Source: Sinonovacula constricta
Lineage: Eukaryota; Mollusca; Bivalvia; Cardiida; Solecurtidae
NCBI GenBank assembly: GCA_007844125.1
Contig: CM017567.1
Span: forward strand, 18,469,093-18,533,092
Reading direction: 5' to 3'
DNA: 64,000 nt
Shown: positions 47,900 to 60,843 of the stretch, one piece after another
Position numbering within the stretch: the stretch's first letter is position 1
Layout of the letters: every line of letters begins with the position of its first letter
Notes under the pieces: model-generated
The model's input: the letters and a program-made list of their open reading frames with translations, nothing else
Database searches by the model: none
What the model was told of the DNA's origin: nothing
Program-made: the position numbers and the translations under genes

Positions 47900-48756
47900 A
47901 AGCCAAGCTATGGACAGGTTTGTAGAAAGATACCTCCAGGAACGTGCTAGATCGTTGATCGACCATCAAGCTAAATGGAAACGAACCTGCCCGATCAATC
48001 GACAATGAGACAGAATACGGGCTGGGCAAGAATGTGTAGTTGTGGAAAAAGTGTGCACAAACGAGAAGAGGCTCGAGATTTAGCGGACAACTTTGATTGG
48101 TTCTAAATCAGCTACAACGCATAAGGCTACTTGATGAGAGGAACTGGATTGGGAAGAACACCACAGTGTCCAGAGCTTTTATGTCACAGATTAAGGTGAA
48201 GACCATATCGAAGGAAGCAAACAAGACAATATAATGGAATAGAATCAATCAGCTAACGGAAGGAAGCAATAGAGAAAGTAGCCCACAAACATTCAACAAA
48301 ATGGGTGGAAGAAATTTGTCGAGGAATGAAAAATTGAATTTGATGATGAAAACAGTCGTCCTGGTTTGGAGTGCAAGAATAATGCTACACAAAATGTCTG
48401 AGTTGATCAACCGACTGACAGAAAATAGAAATAGGCATCGTCACCGCATGCACAATATCCGTTGTTCAGTTTGCTGTAGTTATAAACCTCATAGTGAAAT
48501 CAGCTGAGAAGCCTTCCAGGGAACCTAAGATGATACCAGATTTCATCCAGGCACCTACAACGGCTCTAATGGATGATATGACAATAACAGCAAAACATAT
48601 GTAGAAAAAACATTAATGATGCAGGATATTTGTGACATCATATCATTTGAAAGAACAGCACCATCCAGAAGTATGGTGCTTAAAAAAGCTGTAGCACAAG
48701 AAAGCGCCTGTTTCGGAGTAAGAGACCAGTTTATGCTCACAAGAAAGGCTCCAAAG
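47900..48756 (+). pseudogene. Probable upstream part of the RLE retrotransposon remnant
   Basis: This stretch is less AT-rich than its surroundings and has coding-like pieces on the plus strand, such as FVERYLQERARSLIDHQA and KWKRTCPI from 47912. It leads without a break into the recognisable RT thumb region at 48758. Alignments here are too weak for me to place RT motifs A to C, so the catalytic palm is missing or beyond recognition. Confidence 0.4.
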
Positions 48757-48757
48757 T

Positions 48758-50150
48758 GTTAAGAAGTGGTATAGGAGTACAAGTAATGACCAAGAAAGCA
48801 TCAAAACGTGCTGCGACACAATTGAAAGGCTTCAACGAGTGGTCAAAGGTGGATTACCTAGGAACGTTTAAGACCTGGATCTACCAGCATGATATATTAC
48901 CCAATATTGTATGGTCATTACTAGTATAAAGTGTTGCATTCATTAACAGTAGAATGAATGGTAAGAGCTCATTTCTTCCAAGATTGTAAGGAGTGTCCAA
49001 AAGTTTCAACTTCAAATGCCATTATCAATGCTTACCGAAGAGTTCAAGATCACCTAGGCTAGACAAGTGGTCATGCTCAGAGACAGTGGGGACAAGAATG
49101 TGCAAGAGGCAATGGTGGACAGAGGTTACACCGGGGGGGGGGGGTGTAAAGGAAAGCTGATGCACAAGTGCAGTTGGCTGAGCCAGGACGCCTTAACAGT
49201 AAAATTGTTAGGACTGTTGCTGAAGAACGGCTAGGAGAATGGTGAATCACTCGCTCATAGTGGTGCAAATCATGTGTCAATGAACGCCGGTTCATTGTCA
49301 GGAGACAGGCGTATAGAGGAGGAGTCTAGACGAACCAAAGCTGCAACCCTCAACAAAGAGGGATGAACTGGGAGGGTGTTAAACAGAGAATGCTAACTTG
49401 GAATAACATCTGGAATCTGGAAAGAGACAGATTTAGTATCTTGCGTGAATATGTGTTGTTTGATAAGTTGCCCAGTCTAACAAACCTGGTTACTTGGGGC
49501 TTCTCAGAGTGTAAGCTTTGTGTCGCCCAGGAAAATCTGGGGGATGTGCTCAGTTTAGGCAAAACATCACTGACAGATGGCAGATATATATGGCGCGATA
49601 ACAAACGTCTGGCGGCTCTAGCGGAGCTTTTAACATGCACAAAGGCCAACCGAGATGTGTGTAAAACTTATTCCATTTTTTTTAAATAAAGCAACGGGAG
49701 CAAGAAAATAAATATTTTCAAAAAGGGTTCTTGCAAAGTCAGGTCACTGGACGATAGAGGCTGACCTGAAACAGCAACTGATATTTCCACTGGAAATCAT
49801 GGTGGCTAAGATGAGGCCAGACATTGTACTCTGGTCGTCAACTACCACGCAGGTCATACAAGTTTAAATCACAGTGTCATAGGAAGAAAGAATTAAGGAG
49901 TGTTTTGAAGGGAAACTGACTAAATATCAAGCCATCATTGACAGCTGCAAGGAGAATGGTATGAGGTCATGTGCTTTCCAGTGTAGGTAGGCTGCAGAGG
50001 TTCCTCGGCTCAGTCCCTTTGGTGGGGGTGGGTGGGGTATGCTTTCCGCACCCTTAGGATTACCGATAAACACAGGAATAGAGGTGTTTCCAAAATAGCG
50101 CAAGAGGCTAACGGTGCTTCCTTTGCGAGTTTGGCGTAAGTGGGAGCAAG
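48758..50150 (+). pseudogene. C-terminal half of a non-LTR retrotransposon with restriction-like endonuclease, decayed
   Basis: In order on the plus strand: VKKWYRSTSNDQESIK (48758 onward); after a frameshift FKTWIYQHDILPNIVWSL (48867-48920); LQMPLSMLTEEFKIT (49010 onward); RKADAQVQLAEPGRL (49151 onward); then an intact 108-codon frame at 49363-49689 with LTWNNIWNLERDRFSILREY, a CKLC pair and LTDGRYIWRDNKRLAALAEL. In this family a Cys-x2-Cys is followed by His and Cys; here those positions read Asp (in NLGDVLS) and Gly, so the knuckle is broken. Downstream, MRPDIVLWSS (49811 onward) is the RPD motif of the restriction-like endonuclease, and the position of the second acidic residue is now a TAA at 49865. 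KYQAIIDSCKENGMRS and GVSKIAQEANGASFA complete the C-terminus. The layout fits R2/NeSL/HERO-type elements. Confidence 0.85.
49133..49144. repeat. G12 homopolymer
   Basis: A run of 12 G inside the retrotransposon pseudogene, at a point where the reading frame changes. Either a slippage mutation or an assembly or base-calling error. Confidence 0.7.
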
Positions 50151-53100
50151 AATGGAAGAAGGTTTTAGAGGTTTTTTGGCCTAGTTTCCCTTGCCAGCCT
50201 TTTCAGCCTGGAAAGAAGGGCCTTTAGCTCTAAGGACACGTGTGCCTGTAGTCAAGCAAGAAAAGTGTGATTGCTGGCCACAGTGTAAGTGCACACTACA
50301 TGCACTTTAAAGTGGCGATGAAGTAGATAGCAAAGGCCGGAATCTGATCTAGTTAAACACAACATAGGAAGACGTAGTGGATTACGTTGAAACGTCCCAT
50401 GAATGATGAGACCCACGTGATTATGGAGAAAGAAACAGCAGTAGAAGTTGTATCTTACAACTGTTTATTTTCTGGAACAATATGAACTGGCCAATTGACA
50501 TGTACTTTTTAAAACGTGCATGTGACCTATTAAAATACTTAGAGGAGTCTTTTGCATTTATTATAAGCTTTTTTTCTTTAAGTTCAAAAAGGAACCTGAA
50601 ATTCAATAATAATGAAAAAATAATTGTTTATTTTGATCACACATTTTTGCAGTAAAAATGATGACAAAAATCGATTGTCATTTATACGTCTTAACTTGGT
50701 ACATTTTCCTGTCCGTTCGTGGTTATTTGTAGCGATTTTAAAGTGATCAAAGTATCTATACAATACGTTTTGGAGTTTTATTAATTACCATCAACACTAC
50801 CATATCCATTATCAGTAACAAAAACTACCTTAAAATTAACCTACTTTAATTTCATTGTTAACGTCATTTGGATAAGATCAGTATTGTCTTATGCAAAACT
50901 TGTGCTGAAGACCGGATTGAAAATTAAAAAGACACTGGATGTTATATCTTACAACATTCTCCTAACACGATTAAATATGGAGATAGAAGACAATAATGTA
51001 GAAAATTAGGATTTATGTCAGTTTTATAGTCTGAAATTGTCTTCCTTCCTGGCGCCGAGAATGAATTGAATAGTTGTCAGAAACTTTGAGTTTCACTGAA
51101 ACAACAAACAATTTTATACTAAAAGCGGAATTGCAAGTGCAAATGGTTTGGTTTCCGAAAGTATAACTTTCTATAAATAATTAGTTTGAGCATAGTATGC
51201 TGTGTTTGAAATTTTTCCAAATTGCTTAGATGTGTTTATGACATAATCCTATAGAATTGCTGCCTAGATTATAGGTTATAGCGATAATCGAAATGTTATG
51301 CCTTTATATTTTAATAGAAAGGTGTGATGTATTGATGCCATACGGTTAATAACTATGTATGCTATGTATATACTGTTAATATGTGCATTAAGCGTGATGA
51401 TAGGGTATTACGCAAGCAACTATACATGATCCTGTGACACGGAACATTGTACTACTATAATATGCATCTTTTACATACCTAAATTTTAACGACAAGATAA
51501 TTCTAGTAACAATGTTTTATACGATCAACATTTTTAATGTTTAACACATAATATGTGCGTAATTATCAACTGCGTATGAATGTGGTATCATTTACATACG
51601 AGTTATTGTCACGTGACACATAGTTGTGCGCAAACACATTTCAAAATGGTTGAGTCAAGTCTTTTACTCAGCAATGTCGTATTTGATCGGGGGGAATACG
51701 CCCCTATTTCTGGATTGGTAACCTTACATAGTTATTAATGGTAATTGAAACAGTGGACAAGTGTCGTGTTGTGTAATATTGTGCCCGCGAATGATGAAAT
51801 ATCAGCGTGTTGCCAGTGTTGAAAGAGACAATTTTGAGAAGTGCTGGAATTCACATTGGATGGAGTACACGTATTTACGTAAGGTGACCTTGAAATGGAT
51901 TGAGTTGATGAGGTAGATTGACCGAGTTGTTTATATAGTCTGTAGTCCCTAGTTGCAGCAGACATAAAAAACAAAGTACCTCTCTGCTATCATGTTTTGA
52001 GAATTAAGTTGATGTCACTCAAAAGGTTTTTATCATTTAATTACAAATGTATCATTTGTTATCTCAAATCGACTACGTATACACGTTCTATGTATTTTCT
52101 TTGCTTTTTTTTTCAAAAGTTACTTTAAATAGAACCGCTATAAATAGACTCTGGGAAATCCTGTGCACCTCCCCTACCGCATATAATGAAAAAGGTCGGC
52201 ATTTTGTTCACACGGTTACGTGCTATGTGATGTACGATTAGATTACTGTCAGTGAAGTGATATGGTAACTGTATTACAGTAATCATGGGTCAATATAGAC
52301 AATATTTTCATAAAGCCAGAAGAAGGTGAGTAAAAAATATATCCTTCATAAGTATAAGTATGGCGTTTAATATGTCTGTTTCTGTCTTAATTTGAATATT
52401 ACTAGCATTTAAAATCTTGGTTACTGAAGAGACTCGCTGAAATAATTGCCAAGATGTAAGACATGTGAAAAATATTGTTTTCCCTCATTGGTTTTAAAGA
52501 ACACCATTCCGGTTGTAGAGGTCAACACTGCTCAGTAGGATGCGGATGACCTTCAGAAATAGCATGTTTTTGAAAGAATGGAAGAAGGGTTTCTAAAATG
52601 TATAAGTAAGCATATATGCCTCAAACGAAACAACAGAAATATATTGTATATTTTACCTTTGAATGAGGAGATGAGAGTTCGATTCTTGAATATAACCCGT
52701 TTGAATTATACATATGAACAAATTTCTCCATGTATACCTCTGATAAAATGACAATGCTTTTTTTCTTGTTACTAATTTGTGAGTATATATACTTCCAAAA
52801 ATTAATTAATAACAGCGCAGTAATCTCAGTTTAAGAAGACTTGTTACGGAATGTCAGTCAAACAAATGCGGATAATAAACTATAGACATAAATTAAAAAA
52901 TGTATGAATGACATCAGTAAAAACTGAAAGCAAAGATTGTTAAACAAAATATTGTCAAACACGAAAACTGAATTTGCAAATCTAAGAGGTTAGCCTTTTA
53001 CGACTGAACATTAAATTCAGTCCGGCAATGAACGTTAGCATTACACCAATCATTAATTTTTCCGCGTCTGCATTATCATGACATTTACACGAAGATTGTA

Positions 53101-56100
53101 TAGCCGTTGATTTCTTAGTGATCAGGGCCATACTAAATACGAAACACAAATTTTCATATATATTCATAACCAGGTAAACAGGATTAGGTGAGATGTACAA
53201 TTATTGGTTTAACACTTTCCATGTCTAGTTCTAGATTTATAAATGCTATCAAGTGATAAGCATGCTCACGTTTTAGCATTTAAACAGATTATCCAATATA
53301 AACAATAGAAATTAGAAAATAAGTTATACAAAAACATCTGGTTACCTATTTTTTTCATTTATAGACCTTAGAGAGTTATATAATATGTCGTTAAAGATAA
53401 AATAGAAAAGAGCCACTCATACAATTATTGGTTTTCAATATTCTTTATTATTTATTTATTTTATTTTGTATTTTGCGTTGCACAAGATATGCACGTATGG
53501 TGCTGACTACGATAAGGCTTAATGTTAACAAGGTATAATCAGGTTAAAAAATACTATGTTTAGATAATTGAATGCGATACCGCGTGTGAAAAAATAAATT
53601 GAGTAGGCGAATCCGTTCTCTCAGATTTTATCATCTTTAAGCCGTTAATTAAATTGGAATTGTATTATGCAGATCAAATCAAGCGATACGATTAGAAATG
53701 TTGCACATTTCTAGGACCTATGTGTCAAATTAAGATCACTGTGTTTTTTGCTTTCTTTCTAATGCAAAATAAAACTCATAATTATAATCAATACATCGGT
53801 GCTATGATGCAAACGGATTGTCGCCATGTTGTTTATGTAATTTAAGCAATGATTTCAGACTTTATTCTATAAAATAAATTATTGTCTATTAACAGAAATC
53901 AGTGTGTTTTCTGATAGAAGTGATAGATGTCAAAGCAGTTATCCATATAAACAATATGTGAAAAGGGCATATATGTTCAAACAGAACATTGTCCAATTAG
54001 TAATTTTCACTTATACCTTCACATTTAGCTGTAATGTATACACCTAGTTTAGTAATTTTCAAGGTTTAATAACTGTTTCAATATACCAAAGACCTTGTCA
54101 TATCTTCTTATTAAATTAAACTGTTCTAAACAAATGTTTGTATCCGTCGTGGTAACGGACAAGTCGACAAAGACTACCGATTGCGAGCGTTTCAAGCGTT
54201 CACCATGTGTTTTGACCATACTCAGAATCCTTGCATCTCAACAGACCACAGGCGCGAATACGTCAATGGCATCTTTGATGCTAATTAACTATAATTAAGC
54301 GCCTGTAAACAGGAATAGGATGAGGCAACCTGGCAACAACTACGTAGACATAGAAGTAAGTTTAAAGTGTAAAGGAGTAGTATTTCACTTTGTCGCACCT
54401 TGCTATTTGTCATTCTGTCATTCGAAGTAGCTGTCTTACTGTGTTTTAATCTATCTTGACAAGGGCAAAACAGGTCGAGAAAAGAAAGAAACAATGTTAA
54501 TGTTATGAAAGTCTGGCTTTAGCTGAAATCTTTCGCCAATGTAATTAGTGTAATGCGACGTCACGTAGCCACCACGTGGAATTCGTATGCCTTACTTAAT
54601 TAACTTCATTTATTAAAAATAAAATTAATATCTACGTTTAGTATTCGTTTATGACTCGGTGCCATCATTTGACCAACAGGCATCTTTCGGCGGTGAATGC
54701 TGATTAGCTGTTGGCCAAATTCGCGCGAAATGCAAAAGGTCATATTTAATTTTCAATATTTTGATATGTAGGTGAATGTTGTTTAATACTTTGGCTATTG
54801 ACAACTCAGTTGGTCACGAAAAATGCAAAAATCCATAGTCATATGGCCATGTTGGGATCAATTTCGAGATAATGTCGAGAGAATTAATATTTTGAGGTAT
54901 TCAAGAAGACATATGATCTCCTGATTAAAGACACAATATCAAAACGTTTATATAATGTAAAGAATGTATTGGTATTATGTAATCATAGTCTATATCTGAA
55001 TATAACGTTATGCTGATGTGTAACAGACTCTAAATTGGATACAATCGACCTGACATACGGCACCTGTGAGAATCCCTAAATGCCCTGTATACACTAAGTT
55101 CACACTAATTACACTGATGTAAATTGAGGCATCTAAGTGTTAATGGCCTGCCTACTTGTATTTAACGTGCAGGCAAAAGCTCTTTGTAAACCTTGTCGTA
55201 ATTAGACATCTTATATGCATTCACTGATTGTTCATGAATATAAAGTGATTTTAAGGAAGATTATATTGCCTGTCTGCATATTCCTAATTGAAATATCAAC
55301 CGTGAAAAACAAATAATGTGCTACGTTCACAGCACAACTGGCAATCGTAAAATTACTATTTGGGGCCGAAAGATGATACTTCGCACATTTAGGTATGACT
55401 ATATTTCCATCTTTCAAATACATTGCCTCCGGCACCAGGTGGTCTCATTAAGTGTGCATGCATTTAAAAGAGGCATGGTCTTTTTCCAGAAGTCAATTAA
55501 AATTGAATTTGTTGCGTTTAAAGAAACTGGCTTTCTATCTGTTTACTTAAATAATAAACACGTCCAAATCATTTGTTTAAGCTAAAATGTTTCATCAGCC
55601 TGTATCTATTATTCTTCGCTAATGAAATAGGTCGTCATCGGAACTTTTCGCTCCATAACTTTATCTGCTTTTATTTAAACGTTGTTGTTAAAATAAACAT
55701 TCGATGTTCAATTCTGTAAATCTTATACGACCAGTAATATTTCCTTTTAAAATTTAAAACGTTGCATAAGACTTTTTTTGTTTCAGGTAGCGGAACTACT
55801 ATTTTGGCATGACGCTAATCTTTAGCTTTTGTCATATTTAACCGCATGATTTGTTTTGTTTGAAATAGTTTTATTTTCTTCATTCGTTTCAAACTGTTAG
55901 GTTTTGGGAGTATTTATCTCTTATATTTTTTTCATTTTATTTTATGCTACAGAAGTTCATTGTATTAACTGTAAATAGCATTCTTTATTCGTTCATTTAC
56001 TCCTGCGCGTACCTAGACGAGAACACTTTGCTTAGACTGTCTCATTGTGTGGGCAGAACAAAGCGAAATAAAATGTACTATTTTAATTATGTTTAAATAA

Positions 56101-56436
56101 TGAGATTTTAAAAAATAAAAGTATGCTATACAAAGGATTTATCTGCATGTCAAATAGTAAAAAGTCAAATAATATCCCAAAGTTATGCATTCTGTTATCT
56201 CAACGGCCTGTGTGGTCATCGTTCAATGTAATGGACTGCCAGTTGGTCAATTGCAAGCACTGCAGTATATCAAAATATTCACGCTTGTAACCTTCAGCAA
56301 AAAGTTATTTTGATTTCTAGAACATTTCCATTATTTAAAGGATGATTTTTGAACTGGTGCATATAAGTTCTCTTGCTTAAATAATTAAAATAATTATGTT
56401 TGTTTGTATATTGGGTTTATGATCCAACCAACAGGT
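50151..56436. other. Non-coding stretch, no gene recognised
   Basis: More than 6 kb of mostly AT-rich sequence. Less AT-rich pockets lie at 51730-51990, 53000-53150, 54130-54280 and 54540-54740; the last holds a perfect palindrome ttcgcgcgaa (54720-54729), an E2F-like word, and cacgtgg nearby. Minus-strand frames at 51735-51974 and 52982-53200 and a plus-strand frame at 55316-55585 are open for 70 to 90 codons without known motifs. Isolated exons of a spread-out gene could hide here. Confidence 0.4.
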
Positions 56437-56695
56437 AATTCACTTATATGGAGATGGTGTCCACTTGAAGCCATTACCGAGTATAGCATGCCGCGAACAC
56501 CTATAATGATACCAAACCAAGTCACATTATTCTGATACAGGGTCAACCAGTCATGGAACAACCCTCATATTTGCTTGAATGTTAGCAAGGGAGCTATACC
56601 ACTACCATTTTACAGCTTTGGAATGTCGCGCCCGGGATCAAACCCGGGGCCTCCCTAACCTGGAGCCAATGCTTGTTTAACAATTTTTGCTTTGC
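56437..56695 (-). mobile_element. tRNA-derived SINE, family S2, second copy
   Basis: On the minus strand the head shows a tggctccaggttagggagg region and a B-box gggtttgatccc. The body reads tagtggtatagctcccttgc, aagcaaatatgagggttg, gtgacttggtttggtatcat and ccatctccatataagtgaat. It aligns with 18891-19177 from end to end, which fixes the unit at about 260-285 bp. Confidence 0.8.
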
Positions 56696-58508
56696 AGAAA
56701 TGCACTGTTTTCTGTAATTGAAATCTTAACATCAGTACAAAGACGTATACAACTAGATAGTTGGTATTTCTATACCAAGGAATGTAGCACAATGTGAGTC
56801 ACCATAAAGATATGGATAGTTAAAATAGTACGTACCTGTTTAACGTGAACATATGATCAATTTATAATCGGCCATTTTGTTCCTGTATTAATAGATTCGT
56901 CAATGTAACTTCTATTCGAGAGAGTAGCTCCTTCATTGACCTTAAAGACTGATAGAAAAAAAAGACGTAGTTGCACTTCAAACTGAAGGCGCACATCTTA
57001 CCTTGCAAATACACGCAGAGGTTTTTTAACTTGACCGTTTTATACCAGTACTGGCGTATCTTATTGTTAAACAAGTTAGGCCACTCAAATCTTGTTTTTA
57101 TTGTTATGAAATCGACTATTTGGTCAAGGGGAAAGTCATTTGTTCTTACATTCATTCTTTGATGGTTCAAATCCCTACTTAAATAATTTGTTTTCGTTTT
57201 AAAGTTTTAAAAATCAAGACGAGCATAATTGTTTTGTATATCTACCGCAACTTTCTAGCACACATTGATGTATGTATAATTAATTGTATTGTACGTGGTT
57301 TCCATTGGTTTCCAGCAATAGTTTTACGGAGTTAATTATAAGTCTTAAACAGGTGTTCGTCATTTTTATTTCTACCAACTTTATCAAAATAATTTTACAT
57401 TTATATCTACAATAAAAGTTAATCTCAATGAAATCTTGCAATGCTCTTTTACAATTTTTTGTAGTTTAAGTAGTATTCAAAATATTGCTCTTTGTGGGGT
57501 TCAAACCAAGACAAATTAGCATTTAAGCACTCCTGTCTTTACCAAATACCAAACTATTGCCTAAAATGATAGACTTTTGTTTAAAGTATTCTACCAGGAC
57601 ATAGCACATTAATAGACAATTGACCTGCCTTTTCCGCGTAGGATAAATAGCGTAAAACCATGGAAGTTATCGCGCGGGGCACTAGCTAGAAAAAGTTGTT
57701 ATTGTGTTGCCTTTTTTACGTTCTTTTTATTTGAGAAGTAATCCCTGTCGCATTTCATACGCGCAATATCAACCTTGTGTCCTTTAAAATAAAATGCAAA
57801 TAAAAACTTTATTACTACGAGACCAGGAGACAACATTCTTTGTGTTTGCATTTTATTTGTTTCTGGATTATTTATCTAAAGATACGATAACAACGTAAGG
57901 TAGTAAACAGTTAGTGGGTTCTCTGTCGGTATAACAAAACCTAATAAAGTAATATCACAATATTACGTCATTCAATTGAATGAATGTTTACGGAGAGAAT
58001 CATTTGTCTACGAAGTAAATAATTTCTTCATCAATTGAATACACTTTTGATCATGATAAAAAAAATAAGTATGGGATAACCATGTTCGTGATCTTATTCG
58101 GGATAGATTGGTAGTCTCGTTTGATTGTTGTTGTTTAATTTGTTTGTTTGTTTTGTTTTGTCCATTGCATCTTCAAATCACATTGGCGAAGATGGCGTCA
58201 TCGTATCCTGCCAGTCCCAACTCATTAAATTGACGTGCATTGTGAAAACTTATGACATTCTTAATTGCCATGAGCTAGTACAATTTGGGTGATAAGTAGT
58301 TTAGATTCAACATTGTCTGCTTCTTTAAGTATTGATAAAATAAAAAAAACATGTGTCTTGTTAGTAACTTACTAGTATATTTAAGTATTAAATAAAGCGA
58401 CATTTACTGCTGCTGTAAAACAATACTTTAACAAACAAAAATAAATGCAAGCCATAAACAAAAATATGAATTATAAAAAGTCGATCTACCTTTATTCTAA
58501 AGCAAGTA
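56696..58508. other. AT-rich stretch with two degenerate tRNA-like words
   Basis: A tRNA-like string on the plus strand at 57113-57177 (tttggtcaaggggaaagtc, then ggttcaaatccc) and another on the minus strand at 57484-57550 (tatttggtaaagac, then ggtttgaacccc) look like old SINE heads. Neither is an intact tRNA. Frames at 56862-57170 (minus) and 56971-57162 (plus) overlap and neither is recognised. Confidence 0.35.
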
Positions 58509-58617
58509 TAAGTGTTAAGACCGGGGTCGCTATTTAAGATTTATTTATAAAACCTTACTAAACGACGAAATGCTGTAACAGAAAGAACAAGCCAGCAACA
58601 AACTAGTACAATAACTT

Positions 58618-58623
58618 TTTATT
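58618..58623 (-). terminator. Polyadenylation signal of the solo LTR
   Basis: AATAAA on the minus strand, in TTAAATAAAAAGTTATTG, about 105 bases before the LTR end. The truncated copy at 11370-11503 keeps an aaataaaac version at the same place. Confidence 0.5.
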
Positions 58624-59004
58624 TAAATGAACAATTAGATCTATGGCGTAACAAAATAATAACAAATATATCAGACAAAATTTGAGAATGCAAAATAAAT
58701 GTCAGCTTACAGTTTGACTCTTTAGGAGGTGTCCCTGTAATAGTCCAATTAATAATCCAACGTCGAATAATCCTGAAGAGTTTTCGGTAGAATGTCCTCG
58801 TAGATAAGCACAGTTGATATAATCCAAAGGTAGAACAATACACGAATGTAATTAATATAATTCCAAATCTAACACTTTAATATTTATATCACTGTAGAAT
58901 ATAATAAGGCCACGTAAGTCCCAACACAGAAAGGTTTAATATAGAAGCTGAAAGTATTTCCAAACTATATGTCCAAACTTAAACTTAAATCGGCTAACAA
59001 GCCC

Positions 59005-59011
59005 TTATATA
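59005..59011 (-). promoter_or_regulatory. TATA box of the solo LTR
   Basis: TATATAA on the minus strand, inside GAGTCTATATAAGGGC. Its place in the first third of the LTR matches the U3 promoter of LTR retrotransposons. Confidence 0.55.
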
Positions 59012-59339
59012 GACTCAAAAAATTTCAAGAACGCAGAAGTCTCCAGAACATTCAGAAACAAATCTAGCTATTACTGAATGCTAAGTCATGCGAAATACGT
59101 CATTAATACTACAAGAATAAACAACCCCTTAACCTGGCTAGCGTAACCTTAAACGCTGGTGTACCACTGTCCATAACATAAGGGAATACAATGTAAAATA
59201 TGTTTGTGTTGAAAAAGGTAGAAATTTAGTGGTAAGGTTCTAAACTTCTTATTTTCTTTAAATGAGTGTGGTTAGTTTAAAGTAGATGGCGCAGTTTCAT
59301 AAAAAAATCATTAATATTCATGAAGTAAAGTTATTCACA

Positions 59340-60172
59340 ATATGTATCAAGTATGGCGAAACACCTTAAGTTTATCACTATGTATCTGGTATCACCAAAC
59401 ACGGTTAGTTTATCACGATGTATCGGCTATTATCAAGCACCATTAGTTTATCACAATGTATCCGGTACCACCAACACCGTTAGTTTATCACTAAGTATCC
59501 GGTGTGACCAAACACCGTTAGTTTATCACTATGTTTCCGGTATCACCAAACACGGTTAGTTTATCACTATGTATCTGCTTTTACCAAGCACCGTTAGTTT
59601 ATCAATATGTATCCGGTATCACCAACACCGTTTATTTATCACTATGTATCCGGTATCACCAAACACCGTTAGTTTATCACTATGTATCCGGTATCACCAA
59701 GCACCGTTAGTTTATCAATATGTATCTGGTATCACCAAGCACCGTTAGTTTATCACAATGTATCCGGTATCAACAAACACCGTTAGTTTATCACTATGTA
59801 TCTGCTATCAACAAACACCGTTAGTTTATCACTATGTATACGGTATCACCAAACACCGTTAGTTTATCACTATGTATCTGGTATCACCAAACACCGTTAG
59901 TTTATTTCTATGTATCGGGTATCACCAAACACCATTACTTTATCACCATTAGTTTATCATGATGTATCACCAAACACCGTAAGTTTATCAGTATGTATCT
60001 GGTATCTCCAAACCCCATAATATTATCACTATGTATCTGGAAACACCAAACACCATTAATTTATCACGATGTATCTGTTATAATCAAACACCATTAGCAT
60101 ATCACTATATATCTGGAATCACCAAACACCCTTTGATTATCAAGATTTATTTGGTATCACCAAACACCGTCT
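59340..60172. repeat. 38-bp minisatellite, about 21 units
   Basis: The unit is cggtatcaccaaacaccgtt followed by agtttatcactatgtatc (38 bp). About 21 units run from 59340 to 60172, regular in the middle and diverged at both ends, with one 20-base partial unit near 59940. As 38 is not a multiple of three, the open frames across it are chance. No spacer-repeat alternation is present, so it is not a CRISPR array. Confidence 0.95.
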
Positions 60173-60843
60173 ATATACAATCTATTTTAGATAAGTGGAA
60201 AAACCTTTTAATTTTCATAAATTTTAGCAATTACTTTTTAAAATAAATGTGTCAACGAAACTACTTGAGATATATTAAAACCAGAAACATAATTATAGCG
60301 ATATAAAGCACTTATAACTAATACACCATAATAATGAGTGCACTTTCTCGTTAGCAGATAAAAATATGAAATGTAAATGCACATTCGATTTCCGTGAAAA
60401 CTGGTAGTAACGTGGTAGCGAATGTGCGCCCCGTGTCTTGTGAAGAACTTTCTTGCAAGATTTTATAACTAAAATCGTTGACACCGCTTAAATGGCCTTT
60501 TTTATAAAGAACTCTTTTTGTATGAAAGTAAGCATTTATTTGTTGTCATTTATTTTTAGTTTTGTGGTCATTGTATTTCTGTATTTTTGTCCTTTAAATT
60601 ATTTGTAAAACATCTTAAATTGAATGGCCATCACCAACAAGATACCAGGTACTGTAAAACAGTAATACACATAAATAATGACAAAATACAGCAAAGCTAC
60701 AACAACACGCAAATTATTCAAACAATGTCACCCGCCTAAATGTTATCTTTCTAACATTGCATATTTCGTGATGAGAGTAGAATTCTATATATATTATATT
60801 CCATGTGAAGACTGGCTAGTGTCGATCTAGCTGGCTGATAGTT
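60173..60843. other. AT-rich stretch, nothing recognised
   Basis: A minus-strand frame of 63 codons at 60293-60484 has no recognisable motif. No repeat is seen. Confidence 0.4.

Larger units (their letters stand above)
58509..59182 (-). mobile_element. Solo LTR with 4-bp target-site duplication
   Basis: The element proper is 58513-59178, 666 bp. On the minus strand it begins TGTTATGGACAGTGG and ends CCCCGGTCTTAACA, so its ends are the inverted repeat TGTTA / TAACA. It is flanked by taag on both sides (58509-58512 and 59179-59182). Inside, a TATA box (TCTATATAAGGGC, minus strand, near 59005) lies about 170 bases from the start, and an AATAAA signal (RC of 58618-58623) lies near the 3' end, as expected for U3-R-U5. 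No gag-pol is adjacent, so the internal part was lost by LTR-LTR recombination. Flank length and ends fit a Ty3/gypsy-type element. Confidence 0.8.

Noticed and set aside
58513..59178. Steamer-type LTR from bivalve transmissible-neoplasia studies
   Set aside because: As I recall, the Steamer LTR is much shorter (under 200 bp), and no gag-pol is present here to assign a family.
59353..60246. Repetitive open frames over the 38-bp minisatellite; possible CRISPR-like array
   Set aside because: The unit length is not divisible by three and units are directly adjacent without unique spacers. The host is a eukaryote.
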